Of a stretch of 64,000 nt of DNA, positions 9,612-20,600 are shown piece after piece. This DNA comes from Phellopilus nigrolimitatus. Its lineage: Eukaryota; Basidiomycota; Agaricomycetes; Hymenochaetales; Hymenochaetaceae. Every line of letters begins with the position of its first letter. The stretch's first letter is position 1. The notes beneath the pieces are model-generated. The model ran no database searches and was not told the origin of the DNA. It was given only the letters and a program-made list of their open reading frames with translations. The stretch spans positions 1-64,000 of the forward strand of contig JAJOHG010000029.1 of the NCBI GenBank assembly GCA_021029095.1, in the 5' to 3' direction. The position numbers and the translations under genes were made by a program.

Positions 9612-11168
9612 CTAGTGCGCGGGCTTGCGCCGTTTCGTCGGAGCAGGTGTCTCTGCGTCGTCATCATCGCGGTGCCTTTTCTGTCCTGCTGTTGGCTTTC
9701 TCCTTGATTCGCCCGCCTCCTCAGACGACAGAGCGCCAGTCTGCTGCGCCGCGCGGCGGGTACGAGGCTTCGGTTTGGGCACCTCAAGAGCACACGTCCT
9801 CTTGCTTCGAAGTGTCCGCGTTTTGGACGGATCGACCGGCTCCGCAGGCGGCGCTGGCACTGGAGGAGGCGCGACTGGTGCTTGCGCTGCCTTTTGGCGC
9901 GTCTTGCGCACTGGCTTTGCGGGAGGTGCTGGCGCTGGCGCTGAAGGAAGGACGGCTGGGGCTTTGGCCTTTTGGCGCGTCTTGTGTGGCGTTTGCAAGA
10001 GGGCGACGCTTTCTTCTTTTTCAATGGTGGCGAGCGTGCGCCGGCGTTTGGCGCGAGCAACGACTGAAATGAGCTCTGGGGAAGGAGCAGACGCCCGAGC
10101 CTTTCCTTTCGCCTTGGGTGCTGTAGTCTTTTTTCTTGTTACTGGAACCGCCTTCGGCCTAGCAGCTTTAGCAGGCTGGACTTGGGTACGAACGCTTGCG
10201 CTAGTGGAGTCGGCGGGCGCAGTGGGAGCGGCGGGCGAGGCGATTGGGGCGGCCGCGGCGGCGCCGATGGTTGGATTGTTGGGTTGTGTGGCTTTCGTTC
10301 TGGCCCGCGTTCGCGGACCAGTGTCTTCCGTCGTGTCGTCGATGGGCTGGGCGGCTTGAGACTTGTTCCTGGCTATACGAGTGTCCAGAACCGCCTTCGC
10401 CCTCTTCGCATTGGCTCTCTTCGTGCGAGGGGCTTCCTCATCTGCGTTGGAAATCGATTCTGAGGATCGCGTATGCCGTTCGTCAGCGAGCAGCTGGGCA
10501 GAAGACGAAGATGTTTGCTTACTTCTTTTACGACCATGGCTTACAGAGTTTCCAAAGACTGTGGCTTCTTTGATCTGCTGAGAGTCTCCGTCAGCTAAAT
10601 TACCTGCTAATGTGGCGCGGTGTTCTGTGTTTCGTGACAGGGAAGAGGCACCGTTTCCCTCCGGGATGTTGTCTTGCGCAGTGATGCGGTCGGTGACGGC
10701 GCCTCCCACCTCAGCTACATAGACACCGTCGTTCGAATGTGCGTTGGTAGCAGCAGCGGAGGTTCCGTTGTTTGTGGCGAAGAGTCTGTTGGTCCTCTGA
10801 GCATCCATGGCGTTGCGGAATCGCTCGCTAGCGATGGGCATCTCAGCTACCACGATACGTTTAAAGTCCCTGAAGTCTAAGCTATCTTCAGCCGAATAAT
10901 ATCCGACATTCATTTCATCGATGTCGTCGTCGACGTCGGCGTCTTTGAAGACAGTAGATTTGTGCTTTGCGGGCTTGTCGCCCCGAGCACGTTGGCGATA
11001 TGCCCTGATTTTACTCGACAAAGCGCGGTCATACGCAGTGTTATCTTGAGCAATGCTCGCAATGCTACAGCTTGTGGAACGACCAAGGACGATCCTGCTT
11101 CTGGTTTGAGTCCCCTTCATCTGGCGACGCAGCTTTTTGGCGAAATTGCCCCCTGGGATGCCGCTCAT
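9612..11168 (-). CDS. M1, Ala/Pro/Lys-rich nuclear-type protein
   Basis: The 518-residue protein begins MSGIPGGNFAKKLRRQ and has three parts. Residues 1-125 are conserved among all three paralogues, with an acidic stretch (DADVDDDIDEMN) and FRDFKRIVVAEMPIASERF. The middle is polar and disordered. The C-terminal 250 residues are rich in Ala, Pro, Lys and Arg, with repeated PAPPAKPVRKTRQKA-like units and basic clusters (RTLRSKR, KRRKPA) that look like nuclear localisation signals. No known domain is recognised. It is divergently placed to FCY1 remnant c. Paralogues are at 28009-29622 and 50675-51973. All three frames are open, which argues for function. Confidence 0.75.
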   Translation of the reverse strand: MSGIPGGNFAKKLRRQMKGTQTRSRIVLGRSTSCSIASIAQDNTAYDRALSSKIRAYRQRARGDKPAKHKSTVFKDADVDDDIDEMNVGYYSAEDSLDFRDFKRIVVAEMPIASERFRNAMDAQRTNRLFATNNGTSAAATNAHSNDGVYVAEVGGAVTDRITAQDNIPEGNGASSLSRNTEHRATLAGNLADGDSQQIKEATVFGNSVSHGRKRSKQTSSSSAQLLADERHTRSSESISNADEEAPRTKRANAKRAKAVLDTRIARNKSQAAQPIDDTTEDTGPRTRARTKATQPNNPTIGAAAAAPIASPAAPTAPADSTSASVRTQVQPAKAARPKAVPVTRKKTTAPKAKGKARASAPSPELISVVARAKRRRTLATIEKEESVALLQTPHKTRQKAKAPAVLPSAPAPAPPAKPVRKTRQKAAQAPVAPPPVPAPPAEPVDPSKTRTLRSKRTCALEVPKPKPRTRRAAQQTGALSSEEAGESRRKPTAGQKRHRDDDDAETPAPTKRRKPAH

Positions 11169-11310
11169 ATCTTTCTAATATGCTATGGTTTTTGGCGGAT
11201 TAGGTTATGAATGTGGACCTGAGCCTAAGTTGAGATTCGGGCGGATGGTTCGGAGATGGTTGTAGTAGTTGGTCAAGAAGCTGATTTGTTTTCAGCCTGC
11301 AATTTACACA

Positions 11311-11360
11311 CTCTGAGCCACTGTGGCTGAGTCACGTGTCATGTTCATTCTACTAATTAC
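11311..11360 (-). promoter_or_regulatory. Conserved promoter block of M1 (E-box plus palindrome)
   Basis: About 150 bp upstream of the M1 start lies the palindrome AGCCACTGTGGCT (11316-11328) followed by CACGTG (11333-11338). Together with roughly 30 adjacent bases it is almost unchanged upstream of M2 and M3. CACGTG is a typical bHLH site. The region sits between divergent M and FCY1 genes. Confidence 0.6.
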
Positions 11361-11863
11361 GTCTTTTCAGGAGAACAAGGACGATGTTCAAAGTATATGA
11401 GTTTCGTTTTGGGAAAACGTGCTCTTGCCGGGAGTAGCTCATTGTATGCACACTAAACTACATGTAAAATAGCTTTCTTATGATAAATGGCTATACCTTC
11501 ACAGCGCTCTCTAATGGAGGGAAGAAGTCGAGGATTTCGCGAATGAATGTCGTCGAACAGAGAGAATAACATAATTTGGAAATCGGAACTGTTTGAGTAC
11601 GTAATGAGCAAGTACATGTATTTTCGCACGAATACAAATTTCGGGTTCAACAACTCCACTCTATTTTCTTCTCTTTTTTTTTTCACTTACCACAGTATCT
11701 TCCATTCGTCTTTCCTCTTGCTGAATTCATCAATGTTTTGTTCCGCGAATCTATGGCCTCTATGATTTGTTAACCGAACGCAGGATAACTGATACGATAA
11801 GGACCCGTACTGACGGACGTCGGCCGATTGTACGACCACCACGACCGCTCTCCGAATTGAATC

Positions 11864-12349
11864 ATGATGGTGAAGTTCGATGATGTGCTAGGTCTCTCGG
11901 CTGCCATCGAGCAGGCAAAGAAGAGCGCTAATGAAGGCGGTGTTCCAATCGGCTCGTCGATTGTCGCGAATGTGGATGGCGAGCTGAAGGTTATGGGGAC
12001 CTCGCACAATCAGTGGATCCAGAAGCACTCAGCTATTATGCATGAGGAGACGGCGATGCTCGAACAGGCAGACAGTCGAAGGCGAATGTGCCTCGGATCC
12101 CCACAACCAGGCGCGTTGGTGCTCTCAGGAAAGATGGGGCCAACCTGCCCCATGTTTCTAAATCGAACTCACTTCTATCCCCTGTGATGTGTGCGCTGGC
12201 GCCAACTCCCGAGAAATGTCTCACACCCTCAACCTCAAGGATTCATCAAGACGCGAGACTACTCGTACCGCGGGCATTGGGAGACGTTCGTCAATCTCCG
12301 ACCATCCTCAATTTCGGGAAGAGTGGAACGAAGATATAGGCGAGCCGTG
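11864..12349 (+). pseudogene. Cytosine deaminase (FCY1) remnant c
   Basis: The first exon is nearly intact: MMVKFDDVLGLSAAIEQAKK, then GGVPIGSSIVANVDGELKV. The active-site HGE reads HEE (Gly replaced by Glu). After TAMLEQADS the frame shifts. The zinc half is reduced to CDVCA-like remains near 12187, and the end GAGTGGAACGAAGATATAGG still encodes the EWNEDIGEP tail before a stop at about 12349. It is the left-arm counterpart of the intact gene at 26594-27237. Confidence 0.8.
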
Positions 12350-12559
12350 AATGCCAAACTGTACAGCATGAATTCGTTTAACAGCATTAATTCGTTTATC
12401 ATTGAAGTACATGAAGAATCGTTCGGACTTCAAAAGGTGGTTGAACATTGCAAGAATCCTAATAGCATTATATTTCGGTTCGAAAACAAGAGACATCTAA
12501 TTTTCAGAAAAGGAATAACTTTTGGTGGCTTGGTGAGTACTCGTCCTTTCCCCATCTGT

Positions 12560-13180
12560 ATGATGATTTCGTGCTGGCACCAGTCGTAGTCCCAAGGACG
12601 CTGACGATTGGCAAAGCAACACGTTTTGCACCTCTGATACTCTCATTTCCATTGTCTTGTAAACATAACAGAATGATTACTGACCTCGTTTTCTGTCTTT
12701 TCGAGGCGAAGGCCGATCAAAGGATGTCTAGTCTAGCTCTGAGAATTGAATATCCGGGCGCGAAGGTTCCGGAGACTTGGATTTCCAAGGTCGTGCATTT
12801 GAGAACGGCTTCATGCATACAGTCGGCCATGTATGTAGCGCTCACACACTTATCAATATCTCGATGTCGTGGAGGATACGTGGGGTAGCTTTATCTCCCT
12901 CGCGGAGACGTCTGCTGGAATTTCGGGGGCAGTGGAAGTCAGAACAAAAGCGCTCAGTTTAGGCTCAGTTTACTGCTCTCAGTTGTCAAACTGGTTGGAC
13001 GCTAGATGATCTAAACGTAGTTTATACACAATGTTCGCCTGCAGTCTCACATTTTCCAATCTCTCTACGCTTCAAGCCTTTGAGTTCATTCCAATTTTGT
13101 TCTCTTCATTCATGCAAGAACAGACAGTTGTACTACATATGCTTATCCATATCCATCGCCCCGCTTGGGCTCATTTTTTT
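12560..13180 (+). other. Downstream block of FCY1 remnant c
   Basis: No gene is supported. The block carries the dispersed AGTCGTAGTCCCAAGGAC repeat at about 12585. The sequence from 12720 to 13180 is repeated, inverted, at 48840-49260. In both places it ends just beside an acyltransferase 3' end, so it marks one duplication segment. Confidence 0.5.
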
Positions 13181-13235
13181 TTCTAAGATGACGCATTGGA
13201 CTACTGTCACGCACAAACGGACGTCAGTCCACATT

Positions 13236-14763
13236 TCAATGGAACACGTCCTCTTTGAACAGCCGCTCGCGGAGGTTCATAGTCATCACGGAGTGCTTGT
13301 ACGGGAAATAGAACGACTACAAGAAAATAACGTGCTCGCGCTTAGTTTTGCACACGAAAGGGAGGAGCGGGGACGCACGGTTTCGAGGTGCATGCCCGCG
13401 TCGACGGACGTGCGGACTATCGCGGCGTTCGCGCGCTTCGGCTCGCCGACGACGCGCGTCGTGCGCGTCTCCGCGAGGAAGATGTAGTGCGTGATCGAGC
13501 GGAACCACGCCTGTGCTGTGGGGGATTAGGATTCGCGTGCGTTAGTCAGCTCATGTAAAGGGGGTAAATAAGAGGGGGACACACAGTACGCTTGCCCGCG
13601 GAACCTGTCCTCGCCGACGAGGACGTGCAGCCCGCGGTCATAGTCCTGCGCGCCGGCGGGGACGTACGGCGCGACATGGTTCTCCTGCACCGTTCAAATA
13701 CAAAGTATCAAAACAGTCTTTTGATTATAAAGGGGAAACAAACGCGTACCTTTATCCACACGAGCTCGACGTAGCCCATCCGCGCGCCGTCCCAGCTCAT
13801 AATCAGCGGGAGCACATGCGGGTCGTCCACCACGCCCCTCACATACTCCACGTGCTTCTCCCAGCTGCCCTTCTCGCCCCACCCGCTGTTCACGCGCTCG
13901 TCGTTCATCCAGCGGTGGAACGCGTCCATGTCGTCCTTGCACCCCGGGTCCAAGGCATGCAGGCCGAGCACCGCGCGCACGGGGGCGCAGTAGCGCGCGT
14001 AGAGCAGCGTCCCTCTGGGCGGCTTCGGCGGCCGGAGCGGGTGCTGCGCGATGACGCGCGCGCTGCGCGTGAAGGACTGCGTGTGCGGGAAGGGCGCGTG
14101 GTCGGGCGCGTGCCGCAGCCACCCGCGCGCGACGCTCCACGCGGGGCCCGTGCCGGCACCCTGCCAGAAGGTCGCGCGGTCGAGGAAGAGCTCGGGTGCC
14201 CGTTCGGAATTTTCGTTTTCGGTTTCGGTCGAGGGGGAGGTGAAGGGGGAGGACGCGCCTGGGAGTGCGAGACGCGCGAGCCCGGAGTGAAGGAGGTACC
14301 ACGCGAGGTCGGCTGCGTTAGGCAGGGACGGGTCGAGCACGATGGGGATGACCTCCTGCGCGTGCATCGTCGCCCAGAGCACGTACACTACAGCCCATAA
14401 ATCATCTAACGCGATCCTCCCCGGCCTCTGCGCTGCGTCCACGGCGGGGAAGAAGAGCTCAAGGACGGGGTACACCGGTATGATATTGGCGCTCACGTCG
14501 GGCGCGCCGACGGCGGACAGGGGCAGCGCAGCGGTACGAGCGAGTGTGCGGAAGGCGAGCACGGGGCGTGCGTCGAGCGCAATGAGCGAGGAGCCGTCTG
14601 TGCGCGCGAGGATGGAGGCGCGCACGCCGTCGGGGAGGACGAGGACTGTCTTCCATTCCGTTATGAATGAGGGGGAGGGGGCATCGGAGGCGGGGGCGTC
14701 GTGTGTGTCGGGGCCAATGATGATGTGCTGTATTTGCTGCAGACGTCGGGCTGCCTTGTCCAT
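13236..14763 (-). CDS. Siderophore-type N-acyltransferase (Acetyltransf_8 fold)
   Basis: Four exons (14763-13750, 13684-13585, 13515-13379, 13316-13236) join in phase to 443 residues. The C-terminal third has the features of the IucB/SidF/SidL-like acyl-CoA N-acyltransferases: FHRWMNDERVNSGWGEKG, HVEYVRGVVDDPHVLPLIMSW, GYVELVWIKENHVAPY, YDRGLHVLVGEDRFRGQAY, AWFRSITHYIFLAETRT, RVVGEPKRANAAIVR and the end NLRERLFKEDVFH. In fungi such enzymes acylate N5-hydroxyornithine during hydroxamate siderophore synthesis. That role is inferred; no NRPS, ornithine oxygenase or siderophore transporter lies in the window. The N-terminal 250 residues are less conserved. This is the only intact one of seven copies. 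Confidence 0.85.
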
Positions 14764-14938
14764 GGCTGGCCTGCTGAAGAGTGCACGGCGATCGCTGATA
14801 ATCTAGTCGTTTCCGATTGCCTCATACATCTGTATCTGATAAGATATCCCATTACGAAAATAAAGAAAAAATAGTAATGTATACAGTTCTGCGTGTGAGG
14901 AAAGAATCTACGTGTGTGTGTGAGGGAAGAATAAATAT

Positions 14939-15918
14939 CTAATGAAGCAGGTCCGAGGCGTCCTCATGGCCGGGAACGATGACGTGTTCCGAGTTTTCCC
15001 TGAAGGCCTCGTAGAGGTATATGAATCCAAAGAGCAGGAAGAGGATCGCGCCGCCCAGAGTCACTGAAGGGGAAACAAACTCAATTTTAGTTCAGAATAT
15101 GGATGAGATGCGAAAGAGAGCGTACCGTGCTTGACAGAGATTTTTGTCGAGACGTACCGCCCACCGACGACCGCGAGCGCCGTGCAGCATGTGTGACCGA
15201 CGATCGTACCCAACGAGACGACGTAGACGTTCTGAGATAGCCAATGGCACAGTCAGAGAGAAAAAAAACGTCAAGAGAGCGAGGAAGGGCGCACATGAGC
15301 CGCGCCGAGCGCAATCGTCGCGATCTGGCTGCGGTCGCCCCACTCGCCAAGGAAAGTTAGCGCGAAAGCCTGTACAAATACGGGCCCGAGGAGCAAGCTG
15401 AAGAAGTTGCGTGCTCCCTCCGCAAGCGGCGAGCCTTTCTTCCTCTTCTCGCCCTTCCATTCCGCCGCGCCGTCGTCCACCTCGCCGCGCTCGAGCTCCT
15501 CCAGCGGGACCGACGCGTCCCCGCCGCCCTCCGCCTGCTTGTCGTCCATCTCGATCTCCTCCTCCGCCTCGCGCATCTCCTCCTCGATCTTCTCGCGGCC
15601 GGGCTGCATCGCGCGCGCCTCGCCGAGCATGCGCGCGCCGAACGCGAAGAACAGGAGCGCCGCGGCGAACTGCGTCGCGGAGCGCGGTATGAGCGCGGGG
15701 AGCACGCGCCCGAGCGCGGCGGACAGGACGGACATGGCTGCGAGCGCGCCGAGCGCGCCGGCGAAGACGGGCGCGCGCGGGTGGCGCATGGCGAGGATGG
15801 CGGCGATGAGGAAGGTCTTGTCGCCTATCTCGGAGGCAAGGATCATTACGAGCGCCTGCACGAACACCTTTGGGTTGCTGCTGTCTGCTGTATCGGCGAC
15901 GGCGAAGCCATGGTCCAT
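14939..15918 (-). CDS. GDT1: GDT1-like Golgi Mn2+/Ca2+ transporter (UPF0016/TMEM165 family)
   Basis: Three exons (15918-15295, 15231-15126, 15063-14939) join in phase to 284 residues. The two hallmark motifs are present: ASEIGDKTFLIAA in the first hydrophobic half and LGEWGDRSQIATIALGA in the second, separated by an acidic cytosolic loop (about residues 105-160) rich in Glu, Asp and Lys. Six or so membrane helices are expected. In yeast Gdt1 moves Mn2+ and Ca2+ in the Golgi and supports glycosylation. The protein ends VIVPGHEDASDLLH. It is a single-copy gene about 700 bp from the acyltransferase, on the same strand with no overlap of coding sequence. Confidence 0.93.
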
Positions 15919-17616
15919 CGTAACTGTCCGTCGTAACTACAATTACTTTTTCTTCCGCGTTTGCTTGTGTTTGAAATCGGCTCACCAGAGATAATGGTTG
16001 CTGCAGGACCTGCTCAACGTGAGAGGGTATGGTATAAGGTTGCACGACACGGGAGGCTATAAGAATAAAAGAAATAGCGAGAGGCTCATTGGGTGGGTGT
16101 TCGAGCTCAAGCTGCGCGGCGGCTGGCGGTCTTTGTGAAAGCTTCCGGTAACTTGGTTATTCGTATCCGGCAACCTGCTGACGTAACGCTCCAGTACACT
16201 CATACCGGTCCACCACCATTTTCTCCACAGATGCAGAAATTTTCTTTGCTCTTTCACCGTAGACGTGTTAACTATATATAAGAGAACTTTGAGTTAAAAA
16301 ATGGTGTATATCACCGAAGCGTGAGGTGAGTTAAAAATCGAACACTATGTACAAGCGGTCATAGACCGGTCCTTGAGATAGTCCCAGTTCTTGAGATATC
16401 CGTCAGAGACAATATTTGAAACAGCCAGAAATCGCGGGAATTTATTGGAAAATTATAATCGACTAAGATGCCCAGACATATCAAGGAAAAACAAGCAAGA
16501 AGACTGCAATGATCTGAGTCGAGATAGACCAGGTCACGTGGTGCGCACGCGGCCGCTCTCAATTTCGAGCTCTCCGATTCATTTCTCGGCAAAAACATAT
16601 CATTTTTCCTGTCTGTCGAGTATTACTTTTGGATTAACAAATTTCTCAACCGATTATGGTGTTTGAAATTGGCCGTGGAAGAGTATGTGCCTCAAGGAGT
16701 GGTTCTTGCTCATATTTTGTCATAATCTCTTGACAGCTTGCATACATATTGCTGAGTTACAAGTGGAAAAGGTTTTGCCTTCAGATTGCGAGAAGTATCT
16801 GGGAAATGGCCAAAATTACATGATCAAGATGTGGTGCCTCAAGCATCGGTGGATGACTCTACATGTATTTTGGGAACAGACGTTTCGCGTTGCTTGCCGC
16901 GGTCGTAGGGCAGCGACTTATTCTCCCCTGTCTTCTGCCCCGCATCTTCCGCCTGGGATGCAGACGTTCTAATCTATCCATAACACGCATTTTTTGTTTC
17001 ACGCTATTTCTTGCGCAATTTGTTCCGACATTCTCCTCTCTCGCTGGCAGTTTCGACCGTCGTTGCGACGCGCGCGTCTCCGGGCAGCGTCGCACACGCA
17101 GAAAACGTCCGCGTTCAGGCCGATAAAAATGTCCCGTCTTCTTCCTTTCAAAAACGGCTCCGGATTATCCATCAGCTTCCGCGAACACCAATTGCAAATG
17201 GCTCGAATCAGCGTTGAGGCGAAAGCTATCAATGCATGTTTAGAACGACTTCTATCAACGACGATAGTTCATCTTATGGTAATGAATTTGAAAAAGAGGC
17301 TAACAGCTGCTCACATTGCTCTTCCGTCTTATCCCTTGCGGTATTCCCGAATCTTTTTTTCTATTGTGACCACGTCTCCGACATCATTGGCTAAATTGGC
17401 TCCATCCAGTCACGCGAGCCTGGCCTTTCCTGCTTTGTCCCTTTTGCAAATGGACGCGATCGGTCCATCGGATCTGCGTTCATTCGTGCTATGCAACTTG
17501 TACTGTCTCCGCGGTCCAATGCATTACGACCTCCTCTTTTCTCTTATTACCGCTCCGTTCTATCCTCTCTCCTCATCTCCCCCACTTTTCCCTCTTCCGG
17601 CGTCTTCTAAGGCCGC
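15919..17616. other. Intergenic region between GDT1 and the ArAE gene
   Basis: About 1.7 kb separates the two divergent genes. It holds their promoters, but I see no convincing conserved element, RNA gene or coding exon. Small open frames here lack family resemblance and splice support. Confidence 0.5.
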
Positions 17617-20600
17617 ATGTCCACTAACAATGCGGGCCCCAGCTTCTGCGACCTCGAGAGAGGCGCACCCGCCGCGTCCGCGTTCGCGGCGGAGCGCGAC
17701 GCGAAGCAGAGTCTCCAGCAGAAGCGCGGCGTGCTCCAGCGCCTCAAGCTCGACATCCCCGCCGCCTCCGTGCCCTCGACGTCCGGCGCGCCCTCCCCGA
17801 ACGACACCGTCAAGCCCGAGCCGTGTACGCGCCCAGGGTCGCACAAGGGCGTGTACGAGGCGGAATCAAAAGAAGACGCACGCCGCAGACGCCGCGCGTG
17901 GTGCTGGAAATGGAGGTGGAGGTGGAGGTGGGGGTGCCCGTTCGCGCTGCCGGACCTGCAGTGGATCCCGGGCAACCTCAACAGGCTACGCCTGCGGCCC
18001 GTCCTGCGCTGCGCGATCTCCGCGTGGTTCTCGCTGCTGCTCGTCCTCTTCCACCGCTCGCAGCACGTCCTGGGCACGGTGAGTCCGCTTCGCGATCGGC
18101 GCGAAGACGTGCTGACTCTCTTGGGCAGGCGAGTTTTCTAATTTTGATCGGTATGTGCACGCGTTCTCTTCTTCATTTCGGAGTGTTGATAGCTATATAT
18201 ACGCGTTCGAACCAGCCACATTCCTCTCGCCACCGTCGGACCCGTTTGTCGCCGTGCTCGAACGGGAAATCGTCGTGCAGTTGGCCGTCTCGGGGACATA
18301 TGCGTGAGTAGTTGTCAGTGCCAGTGACGTCGTCGGCCCGGCTCAGGCCGTAAAGCTTGGGTACCTCGGTACAAATTACTTGATCTGGATGGGCATCAAT
18401 GATGCCCGTCCAAATCTGGTCAGTAAACCTCGGTGTGGCTGACGGCCCCGGCCTAGGTTTTGGGAGAGCCCCGACAATTCCTGGTGCCAAAAGGCCTAAT
18501 TTAGGTTTTGCAAAACATTGTCCGGACGAAACAAATGTTTTGCACACTTTCGAGCTCGTTTCGGGTTACCAAGTTTCTACTTGAATTGTCGGGGCTCTTC
18601 TCGTTCAAATCATGCAGGCAGAGTTTATTTGCGCGTCAGTACTGCCTGGAGGTAAGGTAAAGCGAGGTTTACTTCGGAGATAAACCTTGCTTTACCTTAC
18701 CTCCTAACCGAGGTCTTTGGCTTTGGGCCAGCTGGGCCGTCGACATCACTACTATCCACTTGAATTAGCTAAATTTCTATTTTCTCGCAGATGGAGTTGT
18801 CTCGGCATAAAGCTCGCCAACGTCGCACGCACAGAGTTCAACCCCGCCCCCGAGCTAAGCGACATCATAGCTGGGCGCTACATTGAAACCGGGGTGAGCT
18901 CTGCTAATTTTCTTCTTTTCTTTTCGCTCGATCTGAAGCTCACTACAACGTAGCCGAGCATCATATGCTTTGCGTTCCTCTGCATCGGGACCGCCGCGAT
19001 GGCGTACTCGCGCGCGAAGATGGGTGCGGGGCGGCCGGTCATCGCCGCGATGATCCTCGGCTTCACGTCCTTGGACACCTCGCTGACAATGGCGCCGCTC
19101 TACCCGTACGCGAACTACCAGGTCGGGCAGACGATCGTCATCCCCGTCGCGTTCCACTCTGCGATGGCCATCTTCTGCTCGCTCTTCGTGCTGCCCGACT
19201 CCGTGCACGTCCAGTTCCGCGAGCGCTTCCACGCGGTGCTCACGCCGCTCTCCGTGGCGCTGCGCGCACAGCCCGCGCTGCTACGCACTTCGCCGCACCT
19301 CCCTGAGTTTGACGCGGGCGTTGCAGAGTATACTGCGCGCGTGCTCGCGGCGGAGGCCGCACTCGCGCCGCTCACCGCGACGCGCGTGCTCATGAAGAAG
19401 GACCTCTCGCTTGGCCGCTTCGGCGCGGGCGACTTCAAGGCAATGCACGCCCTCGCGCGGCGCATGGCCGTCCGCGCGAACGGCATGGCGTTCTACTTCC
19501 GTATTATGGACCCCGTGCGCCATGCGTTCCCCGGCACGGGCGGGACGACGCCCATCCACTCCGGCCCCTCCTCGCCGCCGGGCACGCCCCGCGCGCACGT
19601 ACACGCGCACTTCGGTTCGAACGCAGCCTCGGTGTCGAACTCACACTCAAACTCGTCCGCCTCGATCGCGTCGCACCGGCGCCGGCGGCACACCACGGCG
19701 CTCCCGCACTACTTCAGCCTGTCGCACGCCGCACACGCGCACGCGCACACGCCTGGGCACCCGCATCTCAGCTCACTCTTCCATGAGGTGCGAGCACGCG
19801 CGCCGGAACACGCCGTCGGCGCGTTCGAGTCGCAGGCGTACCTCAACCTCGAGACGCGCCTCGCGCACGCTGGCGCGGACGCGCTGCGCTTCCGCATGAC
19901 GTGTCTCCTTGGCGAGAGTGCCAGCGCACTGCTCGGGTGCACAGCGGACACGCTGGACCACTGCACGGGCTGGCTCCAGCGTGTGAATGATGACCGGCTG
20001 TGGAAGCGCGTGTGGAGGGGCATAAGGGGACGCATACGCCGGAGGGCGGGGGAACGGATGTGTGAGGAGGTGGTACTTGAGAATGAGGAGGTAAAGGCGC
20101 GTTTGAAGGCGTGCCTGGAGGAATTTCGGAAGAAAAAGCGGTAGGCTGCTTTTTATTTTATTTTATTTTATTTCTCTAATTCATATCGACGCTCTGCAGA
20201 CACATCGTCTTGGCTATGTACCGCGCTGCCATCGACCCAAATCACTTCGGCTCGCCGTCCGGGGAAGACCCGCCGCCGCACCGCTACCTCTTCCAGAGTT
20301 TCCTCTACCAATACCACCTCATCCACTTCGTGCAGGACCTCATCGAGCTGGTGCGCCTTTCGTCCGCGCCCATGCTCACCCGCCGCTGAAACTGCGTATT
20401 AATCTGCAGCTCGACGAGATCACGCGCCTGGAGTCGACGCGCCAGCACGTGCGCTTCTGGGCGCCGATCGACCCGCTGCGCAAGCTGTTCACGTGGAGCC
20501 GATGGGATCCGCTGTACAATAACGCGCAGCCCGAGGACGAGGAGGATCCTGGTGCGTCTCTCTTCCTCAAATAAATAAAATAAAAGAGATGTGCGGGCTG

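Noticed and set aside
9374..10359. Plus-strand open frames opposite M1
   Set aside because: GC-rich antisense of the Ala/Pro/Lys-rich tail; equivalent shadows occur opposite M2 and M3 and differ in start and end.
10674..10880. Conserved antisense frame ending TFKVPEV near the start of each M gene
   Set aside because: It is conserved only because the M coding sequence on the other strand is conserved.
16359..17232. Small open frames between GDT1 and the ArAE gene
   Set aside because: No homology that I recognise, no splice support and no repetition in other arms.
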